Source: Sphingomonadales bacterium (GTDB lineage Bacteria > Bacteroidota > Bacteroidia > Flavobacteriales_D > Crocinitomicaceae). Taken from it: 64,000 nucleotides of DNA. Positions 45,593 through 53,812 of the stretch are shown piece after piece (within the stretch, counting starts at the first letter, position 1; the number at the start of each line of letters is the position of its first letter). Below the pieces are notes generated by a model. The model did no database searches. It saw only the letters and a list, made by a program, of their open reading frames with translations, and was not told where the DNA came from. The DNA is taken from assembly GCA_016872115.1 (NCBI GenBank), contig VHBC01000003.1:111801-175800 (forward strand), in the 5' to 3' direction. The translations under genes were made by a program, and so were the position numbers.

Positions 45593-46531
45593 ATGTCAAA
45601 AAACATTCAATTTATTTTCAATCCCTCTGAGCTAGGTGCGGGCACACGCGGTGCTTCCTTGGGCCCAGAGGCAATTCGCGCTGCTGCCCGAACCAAAGGC
45701 AGCACGCTATTTAGTCAATTCAAAATTCAAAGTGTTGACGACCACAACGACTTATTAGATGCGCCTACCACCTTTCCATTTGCCAAATATATAGATGGAT
45801 TAAGCACTGTTTTTGCTTCGCTCACAGATAAAATACTTGATTGTATTTCTCATGCTGCGCTTCCAATTCTTATTTCCGGCGACCACAGTGCTGCAGCCGG
45901 AACATTAGCGGCGCTAAAAAAAGCACATCCGCAAGAGCGAATTGGTGTCATTTGGATTGACGCGCATGCAGATATCCATTCCCCTTATACCACGCCATCA
46001 GGCAATATACATGGGATGCCAATAGCCGCGGCGTTGGGTTTAGATCATTTGCATTTAGCAAAAAATCAATTAGATGCGCAGACAAAAAGCCATTGGGATG
46101 CCCTCAAAAGCAAGGCATTTTTACCTGAAGACATCGTTTATATTGGTGTCCGAGATACCGAACCTGAAGAAGATGCCGTCATCCAAGAATTGCAATTGCG
46201 CAACTTTACTGTTTCGGAATTGCGTCAAAAAGGATTGCCTGTTTGTTTAAAAGAAATTTCTAACAAGCTTTCCGCCTGCGACCTCATTTATGTTTCTTTT
46301 GACGTCGATAGCATTGACCCTATAGAGACCTCTTTTGGAACCGGTACACCCGTTGCCAACGGTTTGTCTTTTTCGGAAGCTAACGAAATTTTGACCTATT
46401 TTGCCCAGGACGCAAAGCTCTGTGCCATCGAGATCGTTGAGGTCAACCCTTGCCTAGACGACGAAAAAAATAAAATGGCTGAACACGCCCTTGTACTCAT
46501 TGAAAATATCATCGCTCAGCGAACAGTATAA
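45593..46531 (+). CDS. rocF: Arginase family hydrolase
   Basis: A 312-aa binuclear manganese hydrolase. Metal ligands are visible: the histidine in ISGDHSAAAGT, the aspartates and histidine in WIDAHADIHSPY, and the pair in SFDVDSIDP. The GNIHGMP segment and EIVEVNP motif favour arginase (arginine to ornithine and urea) over formimidoylglutamase or agmatinase, but that is not decisive. The next gene, argS, starts 1 nt after its stop region and consumes arginine too, so both may be co-expressed. Confidence 0.88.
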   Translation: MSKNIQFIFNPSELGAGTRGASLGPEAIRAAARTKGSTLFSQFKIQSVDDHNDLLDAPTTFPFAKYIDGLSTVFASLTDKILDCISHAALPILISGDHSAAAGTLAALKKAHPQERIGVIWIDAHADIHSPYTTPSGNIHGMPIAAALGLDHLHLAKNQLDAQTKSHWDALKSKAFLPEDIVYIGVRDTEPEEDAVIQELQLRNFTVSELRQKGLPVCLKEISNKLSACDLIYVSFDVDSIDPIETSFGTGTPVANGLSFSEANEILTYFAQDAKLCAIEIVEVNPCLDDEKNKMAEHALVLIENIIAQRTV

Positions 46532-46532
46532 A

Positions 46533-48434
46533 ATGGAACAACACATACGCCAAGCCCTTCTTGCCGCTGCACCTGAACTTTTTGGCGCGCCTATTTCCGA
46601 AAACCTCATTCAGTTTCAGCAAACGCGCCGCGACGTCGAAGGCGACCTTACATTAGTAGTTTTTCCTTTTGTCAAAATGTTGCGTTGTTCACCTCAAGAA
46701 GCCGGTGAAAAAGTCAAGGTTTGGATAGAAGCAAATATTGACAGCGTTTCACATTGCAATGTGGTCAACGGTTTTTTGAATATTGTATTCAAAAATACCT
46801 ACTGGCTAAATCAATTGCAAGAAATCCAAGCAAATACACAATTTGGTTTGGCTGCTGTCAATTCCAAGCCAACGGTGATGGTAGAGTACGCTTCTCCTAA
46901 CACAAATAAACCGCTACATTTAGGACATTTGCGCAATATTTTCTTGGGCGCTTCTGTTGCCGAAATTTTAAGAGCAGTAGGGCACAAAGTTGTTCGTACC
47001 CAAGTGATTAATGACCGCGGTATTCATATTTGTAAATCAATGCTTGCATGGGAGAAATTCTCTCCACTCAACGAAAAAGGGGAGCGTCAAACCCCAGCTA
47101 ATACCGGCCAAAAGGGCGATAAGCTAGTGGGAAAATATTACGTTGAGTTCGATAAAGCCCTACAAAAAGAAGCCAAGGCTATTATGGCTGAGTGGCAGAA
47201 TGGCAATTTTACTGATACGCCGTCAGCCATTGAAGAAGCCGTCCTGAATTTTCAGAAAGCCAAGGAGGGCAAGGATGAAAAAGTCCAAGCTGCCATTGAC
47301 GATAAAATCAAAGAATTGGCGAAAAACCAAACCGCTATTTTACAAGAAGCCAAGGAAATGCTTGTGAAGTGGGAGGCCAGAGATCCGCAAGTTTACTTGC
47401 TCTGGACCACCATGAACGGTTGGGTTTATCAAGGCTTTGATGCCACTTACGCGCAAATGGGTGTTTCCTTCGACAAGTTATACTACGAGTCTGATACGTT
47501 TTTATTGGGCAAAGACCAGGTCATGGAAGGGCTTCAAAAAGGTGTATTTTATCAAAAAGCAGACGGATCAGTATGGATTGACCTCAGTGCCGACGGCCTC
47601 GATGAAAAACTGGTTTTGCGCTCAGACGGCACTGCGGTCTACATGACACAAGATATCGGTACCGCTATTGACCGCTTTAAGGATTACCCAGACCTACACG
47701 GGATGGTTTACACGGTTGGCAACGAGCAAGATTACCACTTTAAGGTTTTGTTTCTCATTCTTCAGAAATTAGGCTACACTTGGGCCGACAACTGCTTTCA
47801 TTTGAGCTACGGCATGGTTGACCTCCCGAGCGGAAAAATGAAATCCAGAGAAGGAACCGTTGTGGACGCCGACGACCTCATGGCAGAGGTCATTGATAAG
47901 GCCAAAACCATGACCCAAGAACGCGGTCATTTGGAAGGGCTCAGTGCAACAGCGCGCGAGCAACTTTATACCCAAATTGGTTTGGGTGGCCTCAAGTATT
48001 ACCTTTTAAAGGTGGACCCTAAAAAACGCATGTTGTTTAATCCGGAAGAATCTATTGACCTCACAGGTAACACCGGCCCATTTTTGCAATATACCCATGC
48101 CCGAATTTGTACTTTGCTTGAAAAAGCAGCTTACAAGCCCTGCACATTGGCAACCAATGCTCAGTTGAAACCCGAAGAAAAAGAAATCGTGAAGCAATTG
48201 GCCTTATTTGGCAGCACCCTAGAAGAGGCCGCAAAGGCGTATTCCCCCGCTCTTATTGCCAATTATACCTATGAACTGGTCAAACTTTACAATACGTTTT
48301 ATCAAAGTGTAAAAATTGTCGTGGAGCCTGATCAAGAGCTGCGCCAGTTGCGTTTGGCCTTAAGTGCAAGTGTGCGCCAGGTGCTTGCTACAGCCCTTGG
48401 TTTGTTGGGTGTCGAGGCACCACAGCGCATGTAA
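46533..48434 (+). CDS. argS: Arginyl-tRNA synthetase
   Basis: A 633-aa class I synthetase. The HIGH-type motif is HLGH in ASPNTNKPLHLGHLRN. The KMSKS-type motif appears as SGKMKSREGTVV. The C-terminal anticodon-binding domain ends GLLGVEAPQRM, the family's typical finish. The start MEQHIRQ at 46533 is preferred to the track's 46491, which lies inside the arginase gene. The stop is 7 nt from the convergent topB stop, with no room for a terminator. Confidence 0.97.
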   Translation: MEQHIRQALLAAAPELFGAPISENLIQFQQTRRDVEGDLTLVVFPFVKMLRCSPQEAGEKVKVWIEANIDSVSHCNVVNGFLNIVFKNTYWLNQLQEIQANTQFGLAAVNSKPTVMVEYASPNTNKPLHLGHLRNIFLGASVAEILRAVGHKVVRTQVINDRGIHICKSMLAWEKFSPLNEKGERQTPANTGQKGDKLVGKYYVEFDKALQKEAKAIMAEWQNGNFTDTPSAIEEAVLNFQKAKEGKDEKVQAAIDDKIKELAKNQTAILQEAKEMLVKWEARDPQVYLLWTTMNGWVYQGFDATYAQMGVSFDKLYYESDTFLLGKDQVMEGLQKGVFYQKADGSVWIDLSADGLDEKLVLRSDGTAVYMTQDIGTAIDRFKDYPDLHGMVYTVGNEQDYHFKVLFLILQKLGYTWADNCFHLSYGMVDLPSGKMKSREGTVVDADDLMAEVIDKAKTMTQERGHLEGLSATAREQLYTQIGLGGLKYYLLKVDPKKRMLFNPEESIDLTGNTGPFLQYTHARICTLLEKAAYKPCTLATNAQLKPEEKEIVKQLALFGSTLEEAAKAYSPALIANYTYELVKLYNTFYQSVKIVVEPDQELRQLRLALSASVRQVLATALGLLGVEAPQRM

Positions 48435-48441
48435 GCGCAGC

Positions 48442-50205
48442 CTAGTTTTTTCCGAAAATTACTTCATCTGTGAGTTGGCGGACCATCACAAACAATTCGT
48501 CCTTAAAGGTTTGTGCTTCGTAGGCGCCGCGCTCTATCATGCGCAGTTTGTGTTCCCATTGTCCAGTTAATTCAGGGCTTTTGAGCAATTCGTATGAAAT
48601 TTTGTCGATGAGCGCCATTCCGGTAGGGGTTGCCACCAGATTTTTCTTTTTCTTCTCGATGTATTGGCGCTTGAAAAGCGTTTCGATGATACTGGCCCTT
48701 GTGGAAGGTCGGCCGATGCCGTTTTCTTTCATGACCTCACGCATTTCTTCGTTGTCTACCAGTTTACCTGCGGTTTCCATTGCGCGCAGAAGGGTAGCTT
48801 CGGTGTAGTATTTGGGTGGGCTCGTTTTGCCTTCGTGAATAAACGGCGCGTGTGGGCCGCTTTCTCCTTTGGCAAAATGCGGTAGTATTTTATCTTCAGG
48901 GTTGGTTTGTTGGGCTTTGAGATCGTCGTAAAGCACGCGCCAACCTTTATCCAATACTTGCTTGCCGGTTGCTTTGAATTCCAGCGCGGCAACTTTTCCC
49001 ATTACTGTTGTGTTAGACACCTTACATTCGGGGTAAAAAACAGCAATAAAACGGCGAACGATAAGGTCGTAGACGCGTTGTTCGTCGGGGCTGATACCCG
49101 AAGGCGCTACACCAGTCGGAATAATCGCGTGGTGGTCGGTGATTTTTTTGTCGTCGAAAATTTGCTTCGATTTTTTGATGGGTTTGCCTGTGAGGGCTTC
49201 TGTGAAGCGCTTGTAGTCGCGTAGGCCAGAGAGAATCCCCGGAATTTTTGGGTGTAAGTCTTCCGACAAATAGGTGGTGTCGACGCGCGGGTAGGTCACG
49301 AGTTTTTTTTCATAAAGACCTTGCACTTTGTTAAGCGTTTCTTCAGCAGAATAGGCGTAGTAGCGGTTGCCGTCTACTTGTAAGGAGGTAAGGTCATAAA
49401 GGCGCGGATTGCCTTCTTTGGCGTCTTTTTGCTCAAAGGAAGTGACCTCGAAGGGCTGCTCGCTGAGGTAAGCTAGGCCTTTTTCGGCTTTGTCTTTGGT
49501 TTTGAGGCGGTCTATTTGGCAACTGAATTCGGTCTCGCGGTAAGTAGTTTTAAGTTCAAAGAAAGTTTCGGACTGAAAAGCATCGATTTCTTTTTGCCGC
49601 TGCACAATTAAAGCGAGCGTGGGCGTTTGAACCCGCCCCACAGAGAGGGTTTGTTTGTCGCGGCCGTATTTGCGTGTAAAAAGTCGGGTACCGTTGATGC
49701 CCAAGACCCAATCGCCAACCGCCCGCGCGTAGCCTGCGGCAAAGAGGCGGTCAAAATCTGAGCCGGGCCGTAGCTTTTGAAAGCCATCTTTGATGGCCTC
49801 TTCGGTGAGCGAAGAAATCCAGAGGCGTTTGACCGGAACTTTGCATTTGGCCTTGAGCAATACCCAGCGCTGAATAAGCTCACCTTCTTGCCCGGCATCA
49901 CCGCAGTTAATGACTTCGGTGGCTTGGCTAACAAGGCGTTCAATGACATGAAATTGTTTTTTTGCGCCGTCGTCTCCGCGCAGCTTGATGCCGAATTGGT
50001 GCGGAATAATTGGGAGGTCTTCTAATTTCCAGTATTTCCAGTTGGGGTTGTAATCTTCGGGGTCTTTGAGTGAGCACAAATGCCCGTAGACCCAGGTGAC
50101 GGCATAACCATTGCCTTCTAGGTAGCCATCTTTGCGGTTTTTGGCACCTAAAATCTCCGCTAAATCACGGGCAACACTTGGCTTTTCGGCTATACAGACA
50201 ATCAT
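48442..50205 (-). CDS. topB: DNA topoisomerase III
   Basis: A 587-aa type IA enzyme that decatenates and relaxes single-stranded regions. The N-terminus MIVCIAEKPSVARDLAEILG is diagnostic. The TOPRIM site reads GDAGQEGELI rather than DADREGE: the usual Asp-x-Asp-Arg-Glu becomes Asp-Ala-Gly-Gln-Glu. I recall this in Bacteroidota TopB. The catalytic tyrosine lies in KLVTYPRVDTTYLSEDL. The gene is the last of the run tsaD - dsbD-N - dsbD - topB, and its start overlaps the dsbD stop by one base. The region looks somewhat richer in GC than its neighbours. Confidence 0.93.
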   Translation of the reverse strand: MIVCIAEKPSVARDLAEILGAKNRKDGYLEGNGYAVTWVYGHLCSLKDPEDYNPNWKYWKLEDLPIIPHQFGIKLRGDDGAKKQFHVIERLVSQATEVINCGDAGQEGELIQRWVLLKAKCKVPVKRLWISSLTEEAIKDGFQKLRPGSDFDRLFAAGYARAVGDWVLGINGTRLFTRKYGRDKQTLSVGRVQTPTLALIVQRQKEIDAFQSETFFELKTTYRETEFSCQIDRLKTKDKAEKGLAYLSEQPFEVTSFEQKDAKEGNPRLYDLTSLQVDGNRYYAYSAEETLNKVQGLYEKKLVTYPRVDTTYLSEDLHPKIPGILSGLRDYKRFTEALTGKPIKKSKQIFDDKKITDHHAIIPTGVAPSGISPDEQRVYDLIVRRFIAVFYPECKVSNTTVMGKVAALEFKATGKQVLDKGWRVLYDDLKAQQTNPEDKILPHFAKGESGPHAPFIHEGKTSPPKYYTEATLLRAMETAGKLVDNEEMREVMKENGIGRPSTRASIIETLFKRQYIEKKKKNLVATPTGMALIDKISYELLKSPELTGQWEHKLRMIERGAYEAQTFKDELFVMVRQLTDEVIFGKN

Positions 50206-52241
50206 TAATTGCCAAAACGCTTGATGCCACCTTCCAAGAACTTCTTGTACGTTTTGATATCAGGCGTGTAGCCAATGGCCTGCGTGAGGTCATTGCCTTC
50301 GTGGTCGGTGACAACATACAAAGGTTGCTGGAAGCTTTTGTAGCGCGTCATTTGGTAGTCGGCCCATTTGTTGCCAACGGTGCGTATCGGCCCGCTGAGT
50401 TTAGAGACGCGTTGTTCGTTTGCTGGTAGCGCCTCGCGGTCATCGACATACAAGGAAATGATTATAAATTGCTTTTGGAGCATTGGACGTATTTCGTCGT
50501 TGGTCCAGACGGTGCTTTCTGTCTTGCGACAGTTTTGGCAGGCGTGCCCTGTGAAATCAAGTAGAATAGGTAAGTTGCGTTTTTTGGCGTAGGCGCGTCC
50601 TTTTTCGAGGTCGTGGAATACCAAAATTGAGCCGTCGCCAACCGGGTGCATTTCAGCTGCAAACTGAGCGGTAATAGAGTCTCCTACCATGCCGGTTTCT
50701 TGCCCGCCATTGACCCAACGGAAGTTGTCTTCGGAGTGTGTGCGCGGTGGTGCAATGCCGTCAATGAGCGTAAGCGGTGCACCGAACATTCCGGTGAAAA
50801 GGTAAACAGAGAATACTAGGGCCAACAAAGCAAACATAAAGCGCGTTACGCTCAATTTCTGCACAGGTGAATCATGAGAAAACTGCAATTTACCCAGTAA
50901 GTAAATACCCATTATAAAGAAGAGCACAAACCAAATACCCACAAACCATTCGCGGGTAAGTAGGCCCCAATGGTAGGCGAGGTCAACAGAAGACAAGAAT
51001 TTGAGCGCTAAAGCGAGTTCTGCCAAACCTAAAACTACCTTAACAGAATTGAGCCAGCCACCCGATTGTGGCAAGCTGTTGAGCCAGCCCGGAAAGACCG
51101 CAAAGAGCGTAAATGGAATGGCCAGTGCCAAAGAAAAGCCGGTCATGCCTACAGCAGGGGTGAGGTAAGAACCAGAAGTTGCTGCCTCTACAAGCAAGCT
51201 ACCGATAATTGGACCAGTACAAGAAAAAGAGACCAAGCCAAGCGTGAAAGCCATGAAGAAGATACCGAGGTAGCCGCCTCGGTCGGCTTGCTTGTCCATT
51301 TTATTGACCCAGGAATTAGGCAATTGGATTTCGAAAGCACCTAGGAAAGAGAAAGCGAACAATACGAAAATACTGAAGAAAATGAGGTTCATCCAGACGT
51401 TGGTAGAGAGATCATTGAGGCCAAGCGGGCCCATAGCGGCGGTAAAGATGAGTCCAAAAACAACGTAAATGAGCACAATAGATCCGCCGTAAACCAGTGC
51501 TTTGAAAATACCTTCGCTGCGTGTTTTGGATTGCTTGGTAAAGAAAGTAACCGTCATGGGGATCATCGGGAACATACATGGTGTAAACAAAGCCACCAAG
51601 CCCGCAATAAAGCCCGCAATGAAAATCACGATGTTTGAATCTTTTTTCTTTTCTTTTTGCTGGATGGGCGCAGGCGCCTGGTCAATGGTGGTTTCGGTGC
51701 TATTGGTATCTGTACCAGCTGTTTGCGCACTTGTGGTTGTATCTATTTCGGTTGGCGCTGCGCCAGAGGCTTTGTAACCACTCACTTTAAAGTTGGCCGT
51801 GTAGTCAAAAGGGGGTAAGCAACCTTCGTGGTTACACAATTGAAAGAACAGGTTGCAACTAGCGGTAAACGCTTCGTCTGACAAGATTTCAATTTTTTGC
51901 TTAAAAGTGGCTTTGTTTTCAAAATACAATGAAGTACCGAGTTCGTCTTTTTGGACGAGCGGAATACCCACTTCAGTAACTTTTCCGATGGTTTTAAAGT
52001 TTTTATTGGCCTTGAATTTGAATTCTGGAACAATGCCAGTGCCATCGGCTGCCATAGGGTCGTGCTTGAGACTAAAAATATGGTATTCAGGTACCAATTT
52101 GCCTGAAAAAACCAAATTGGCATGGCTGTCGTCAATTTTCTCGACTGTGCAAGTCCATTTGATGAATTGACTCATGAAATCTTGGGCGTTGGCACTGAGC
52201 GTCAAGCCAATAAAGAGAAGAGTGATAAATAACGATTTCAT
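50205..52241 (-). CDS. dsbD: Thiol:disulfide interchange protein DsbD
   Basis: A 678-aa inner-membrane electron conduit. A signal peptide precedes a periplasmic alpha domain (to about residue 170, with cysteines in LFFQLCNHEGCLPP). The eight-helix transmembrane core has the redox cysteines in LFTPCMFPMIPMTV and FSCTGPIIGSLL. The C-terminal thioredoxin domain has CQNC in TGHACQNCRKTE. Electrons pass from cytoplasmic thioredoxin to periplasmic partners. A second, shorter DsbD-alpha-like protein is encoded just upstream. Confidence 0.93.
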   Translation of the reverse strand: MKSLFITLLFIGLTLSANAQDFMSQFIKWTCTVEKIDDSHANLVFSGKLVPEYHIFSLKHDPMAADGTGIVPEFKFKANKNFKTIGKVTEVGIPLVQKDELGTSLYFENKATFKQKIEILSDEAFTASCNLFFQLCNHEGCLPPFDYTANFKVSGYKASGAAPTEIDTTTSAQTAGTDTNSTETTIDQAPAPIQQKEKKKDSNIVIFIAGFIAGLVALFTPCMFPMIPMTVTFFTKQSKTRSEGIFKALVYGGSIVLIYVVFGLIFTAAMGPLGLNDLSTNVWMNLIFFSIFVLFAFSFLGAFEIQLPNSWVNKMDKQADRGGYLGIFFMAFTLGLVSFSCTGPIIGSLLVEAATSGSYLTPAVGMTGFSLALAIPFTLFAVFPGWLNSLPQSGGWLNSVKVVLGLAELALALKFLSSVDLAYHWGLLTREWFVGIWFVLFFIMGIYLLGKLQFSHDSPVQKLSVTRFMFALLALVFSVYLFTGMFGAPLTLIDGIAPPRTHSEDNFRWVNGGQETGMVGDSITAQFAAEMHPVGDGSILVFHDLEKGRAYAKKRNLPILLDFTGHACQNCRKTESTVWTNDEIRPMLQKQFIIISLYVDDREALPANEQRVSKLSGPIRTVGNKWADYQMTRYKSFQQPLYVVTDHEGNDLTQAIGYTPDIKTYKKFLEGGIKRFGN

Positions 52242-52245
52242 ATGA

Positions 52246-52707
52246 TTAATTGGGTTTTTCTAATTTGTTAGGTGTTACCTTAACTTCAAATGGTATGGTT
52301 TTGGGCGGTAAACAACGCTTGTCGTCGCAGAGCATGTAGGTGAGTTCACCTTTAACGGTAGTTGCTTTTTTGACAAAAATGCGATTGCTGGCTTGAAAAG
52401 TATTTTCGAAGTAGGAAACTTCGGCTCCGAAATTCGGATCATAAGATTGTTTTGCCTTGCTAGTGGCCTCGAAGGTGTTAAAAATTTTTACAGCATTATT
52501 CTTTTCTAGCGTAATTTGAGTCGGGACCGGACCTATATTTGGATCTAAATTCAGTGCATATAGGTGCCAACCGTTTTCAATGGTGGCAATGATTTGAATA
52601 GAGGCTGGGTAGGGAACAAATGCGAAATCCCATTGGATTTTCTCTTGGGCATGCGCACAAGTGCTTAGCAATGAGAAGAATGAAAGAAGTAGCGCTGCGC
52701 TTCGCAT
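52246..52707 (-). CDS. Stand-alone DsbD N-terminal-type domain protein
   Basis: A 153-aa exported protein. The start at ATG 52707 gives the signal peptide MRSAALLLSFFSLLSTCAHAQ; the track's longer reading lies inside tsaD. The mature part resembles the DsbD alpha domain: WDFAFVPYPASIQIIATIENGWHLYAL and the cysteine pair in YMLCDDKRCLPPKTI. The full-length DsbD encoded 4 nt downstream carries its own such domain, so this is a duplicated periplasmic redox partner or a decoy acceptor. Confidence 0.82.
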   Translation of the reverse strand: MRSAALLLSFFSLLSTCAHAQEKIQWDFAFVPYPASIQIIATIENGWHLYALNLDPNIGPVPTQITLEKNNAVKIFNTFEATSKAKQSYDPNFGAEVSYFENTFQASNRIFVKKATTVKGELTYMLCDDKRCLPPKTIPFEVKVTPNKLEKPN

Positions 52708-52768
52708 GTGGTGTGAACTTAGAATTCCCGAAATTACGAAAAATATCGGCAAAAGATTGTGCCTTGGC

Positions 52769-53788
52769 TTACCATTCGAGACGCGGATCTGCTGCAACAT
52801 CTTGCCCAACGGTTTGCCCAGCGGCTAGGTAAAATGAGCCAGCCATGGCGATCATAGCACCGTTGTCAGTACAATAGCTCATTTTGGGAATACTCACCTG
52901 CCAGCCGTTCTCTTTTTTTGCCAACAAGCGTTTGCGCAGCTCTGAATTGGCCGATACGCCACCGGCAATAACCACGGTTTTGATGCCCGTATGTTTCACT
53001 GCTTTATCCAATTTGTCCATTAAAATACTGACAATGCTGTTTTGAATACTTGCACAGAGGTCTGCTTGGTTCTTTTGACGAAAATCGGGTTCGTTTTTTT
53101 CGGCGCCTTGCAGCGTATACAATATGGAAGTTTTGAGGCCGCTGAAGCTGAAATCCAGACCTGGAATTTGAGGTTTCGCAAACTGAAAAGTAGTTGGATT
53201 TCCTTCTTGTGCGAGTTGATCGATGAGGGGTCCACCAGGGTAGGGCAAGCCCAGCATTTTGGCGGCTTTATCGAAGGCCTCACCAGCGGCGTCGTCTATG
53301 GTGCTGCCCAACACTTGCATGTCTAGCGCATCGTTGACTTGCACAATTTGGGTGTGACCACCACTTACTGTGAGGCACAAAAATGGGAAATTTGGTTTGG
53401 CGTCGCTCGCGTCGTCCATGAAATGCGCTAAAATGTGTGCTTTCATGTGATGTACACCAACCAGTGGGACGTCGAGTGCAAGGGCGAGCGCTTTGGCAAA
53501 GGAAGTGCCAACCGTAAGCGAGCCCATGAGGCCAGGGCCTTGTGTAAAGGCAATGGCGTCGAGGTCTTTGAGCTGTATTTGGGCTTGGTTGAGTGCGGCC
53601 TGTACTACCGGTATTATATTTTCTTGATGTGCGCGGCTAGCAAGCTCCGGAACTACGCCGCCAAAAGATTCGTGAATAGCTTGGCTAGCAACGATATTGG
53701 CACGGATTTGGTTTCCGACAAGAATGGCCGCAGAGGTGTCGTCGCACGACGACTCAATACCGAGTATAATCTTGGGTTTTGCTGTCAA
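52769..53788 (-). CDS. tsaD: tRNA threonylcarbamoyladenosine transferase TsaD
   Basis: A 339-aa protein that transfers threonylcarbamoyl to A37 of ANN-decoding tRNAs. The ASKHA fold opens with IILGIESSCDDTSAAI. The metal motif HxxxH is in GVHHMKAHILAH, with FLCLTVSGGHTQIV and the phosphate loop VIAGGVSANSELR. No ATG is available before the conserved IILGIES. The reading begins at TTG 53788 (LTAKPK), an unusual start for an essential gene. It lies 24 nt from the divergent tamB start. The dsbD-type genes follow. Confidence 0.93.
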   Translation of the reverse strand: MTAKPKIILGIESSCDDTSAAILVGNQIRANIVASQAIHESFGGVVPELASRAHQENIIPVVQAALNQAQIQLKDLDAIAFTQGPGLMGSLTVGTSFAKALALALDVPLVGVHHMKAHILAHFMDDASDAKPNFPFLCLTVSGGHTQIVQVNDALDMQVLGSTIDDAAGEAFDKAAKMLGLPYPGGPLIDQLAQEGNPTTFQFAKPQIPGLDFSFSGLKTSILYTLQGAEKNEPDFRQKNQADLCASIQNSIVSILMDKLDKAVKHTGIKTVVIAGGVSANSELRKRLLAKKENGWQVSIPKMSYCTDNGAMIAMAGSFYLAAGQTVGQDVAADPRLEW

Positions 53789-53796
53789 AAGATTGC

Positions 53797-53804
53797 TAAT
53801 TTTG
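53797..53804 (+). promoter_or_regulatory. -7 element of tamB (TAATTTTG)
   Basis: TAATTTTG lies 8 nt before the ATG at 53813. A TTG at 53772-53774, inside tsaD, is 22 nt upstream as a possible -33 element. Confidence 0.5.
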
Positions 53805-53812
53805 TAACAAAC

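Noticed and set aside
53435-53812. N-terminal extension of tamB by 126 codons
   Set aside because: It is antisense to the conserved tsaD gene and upstream of the tamB -7 element.
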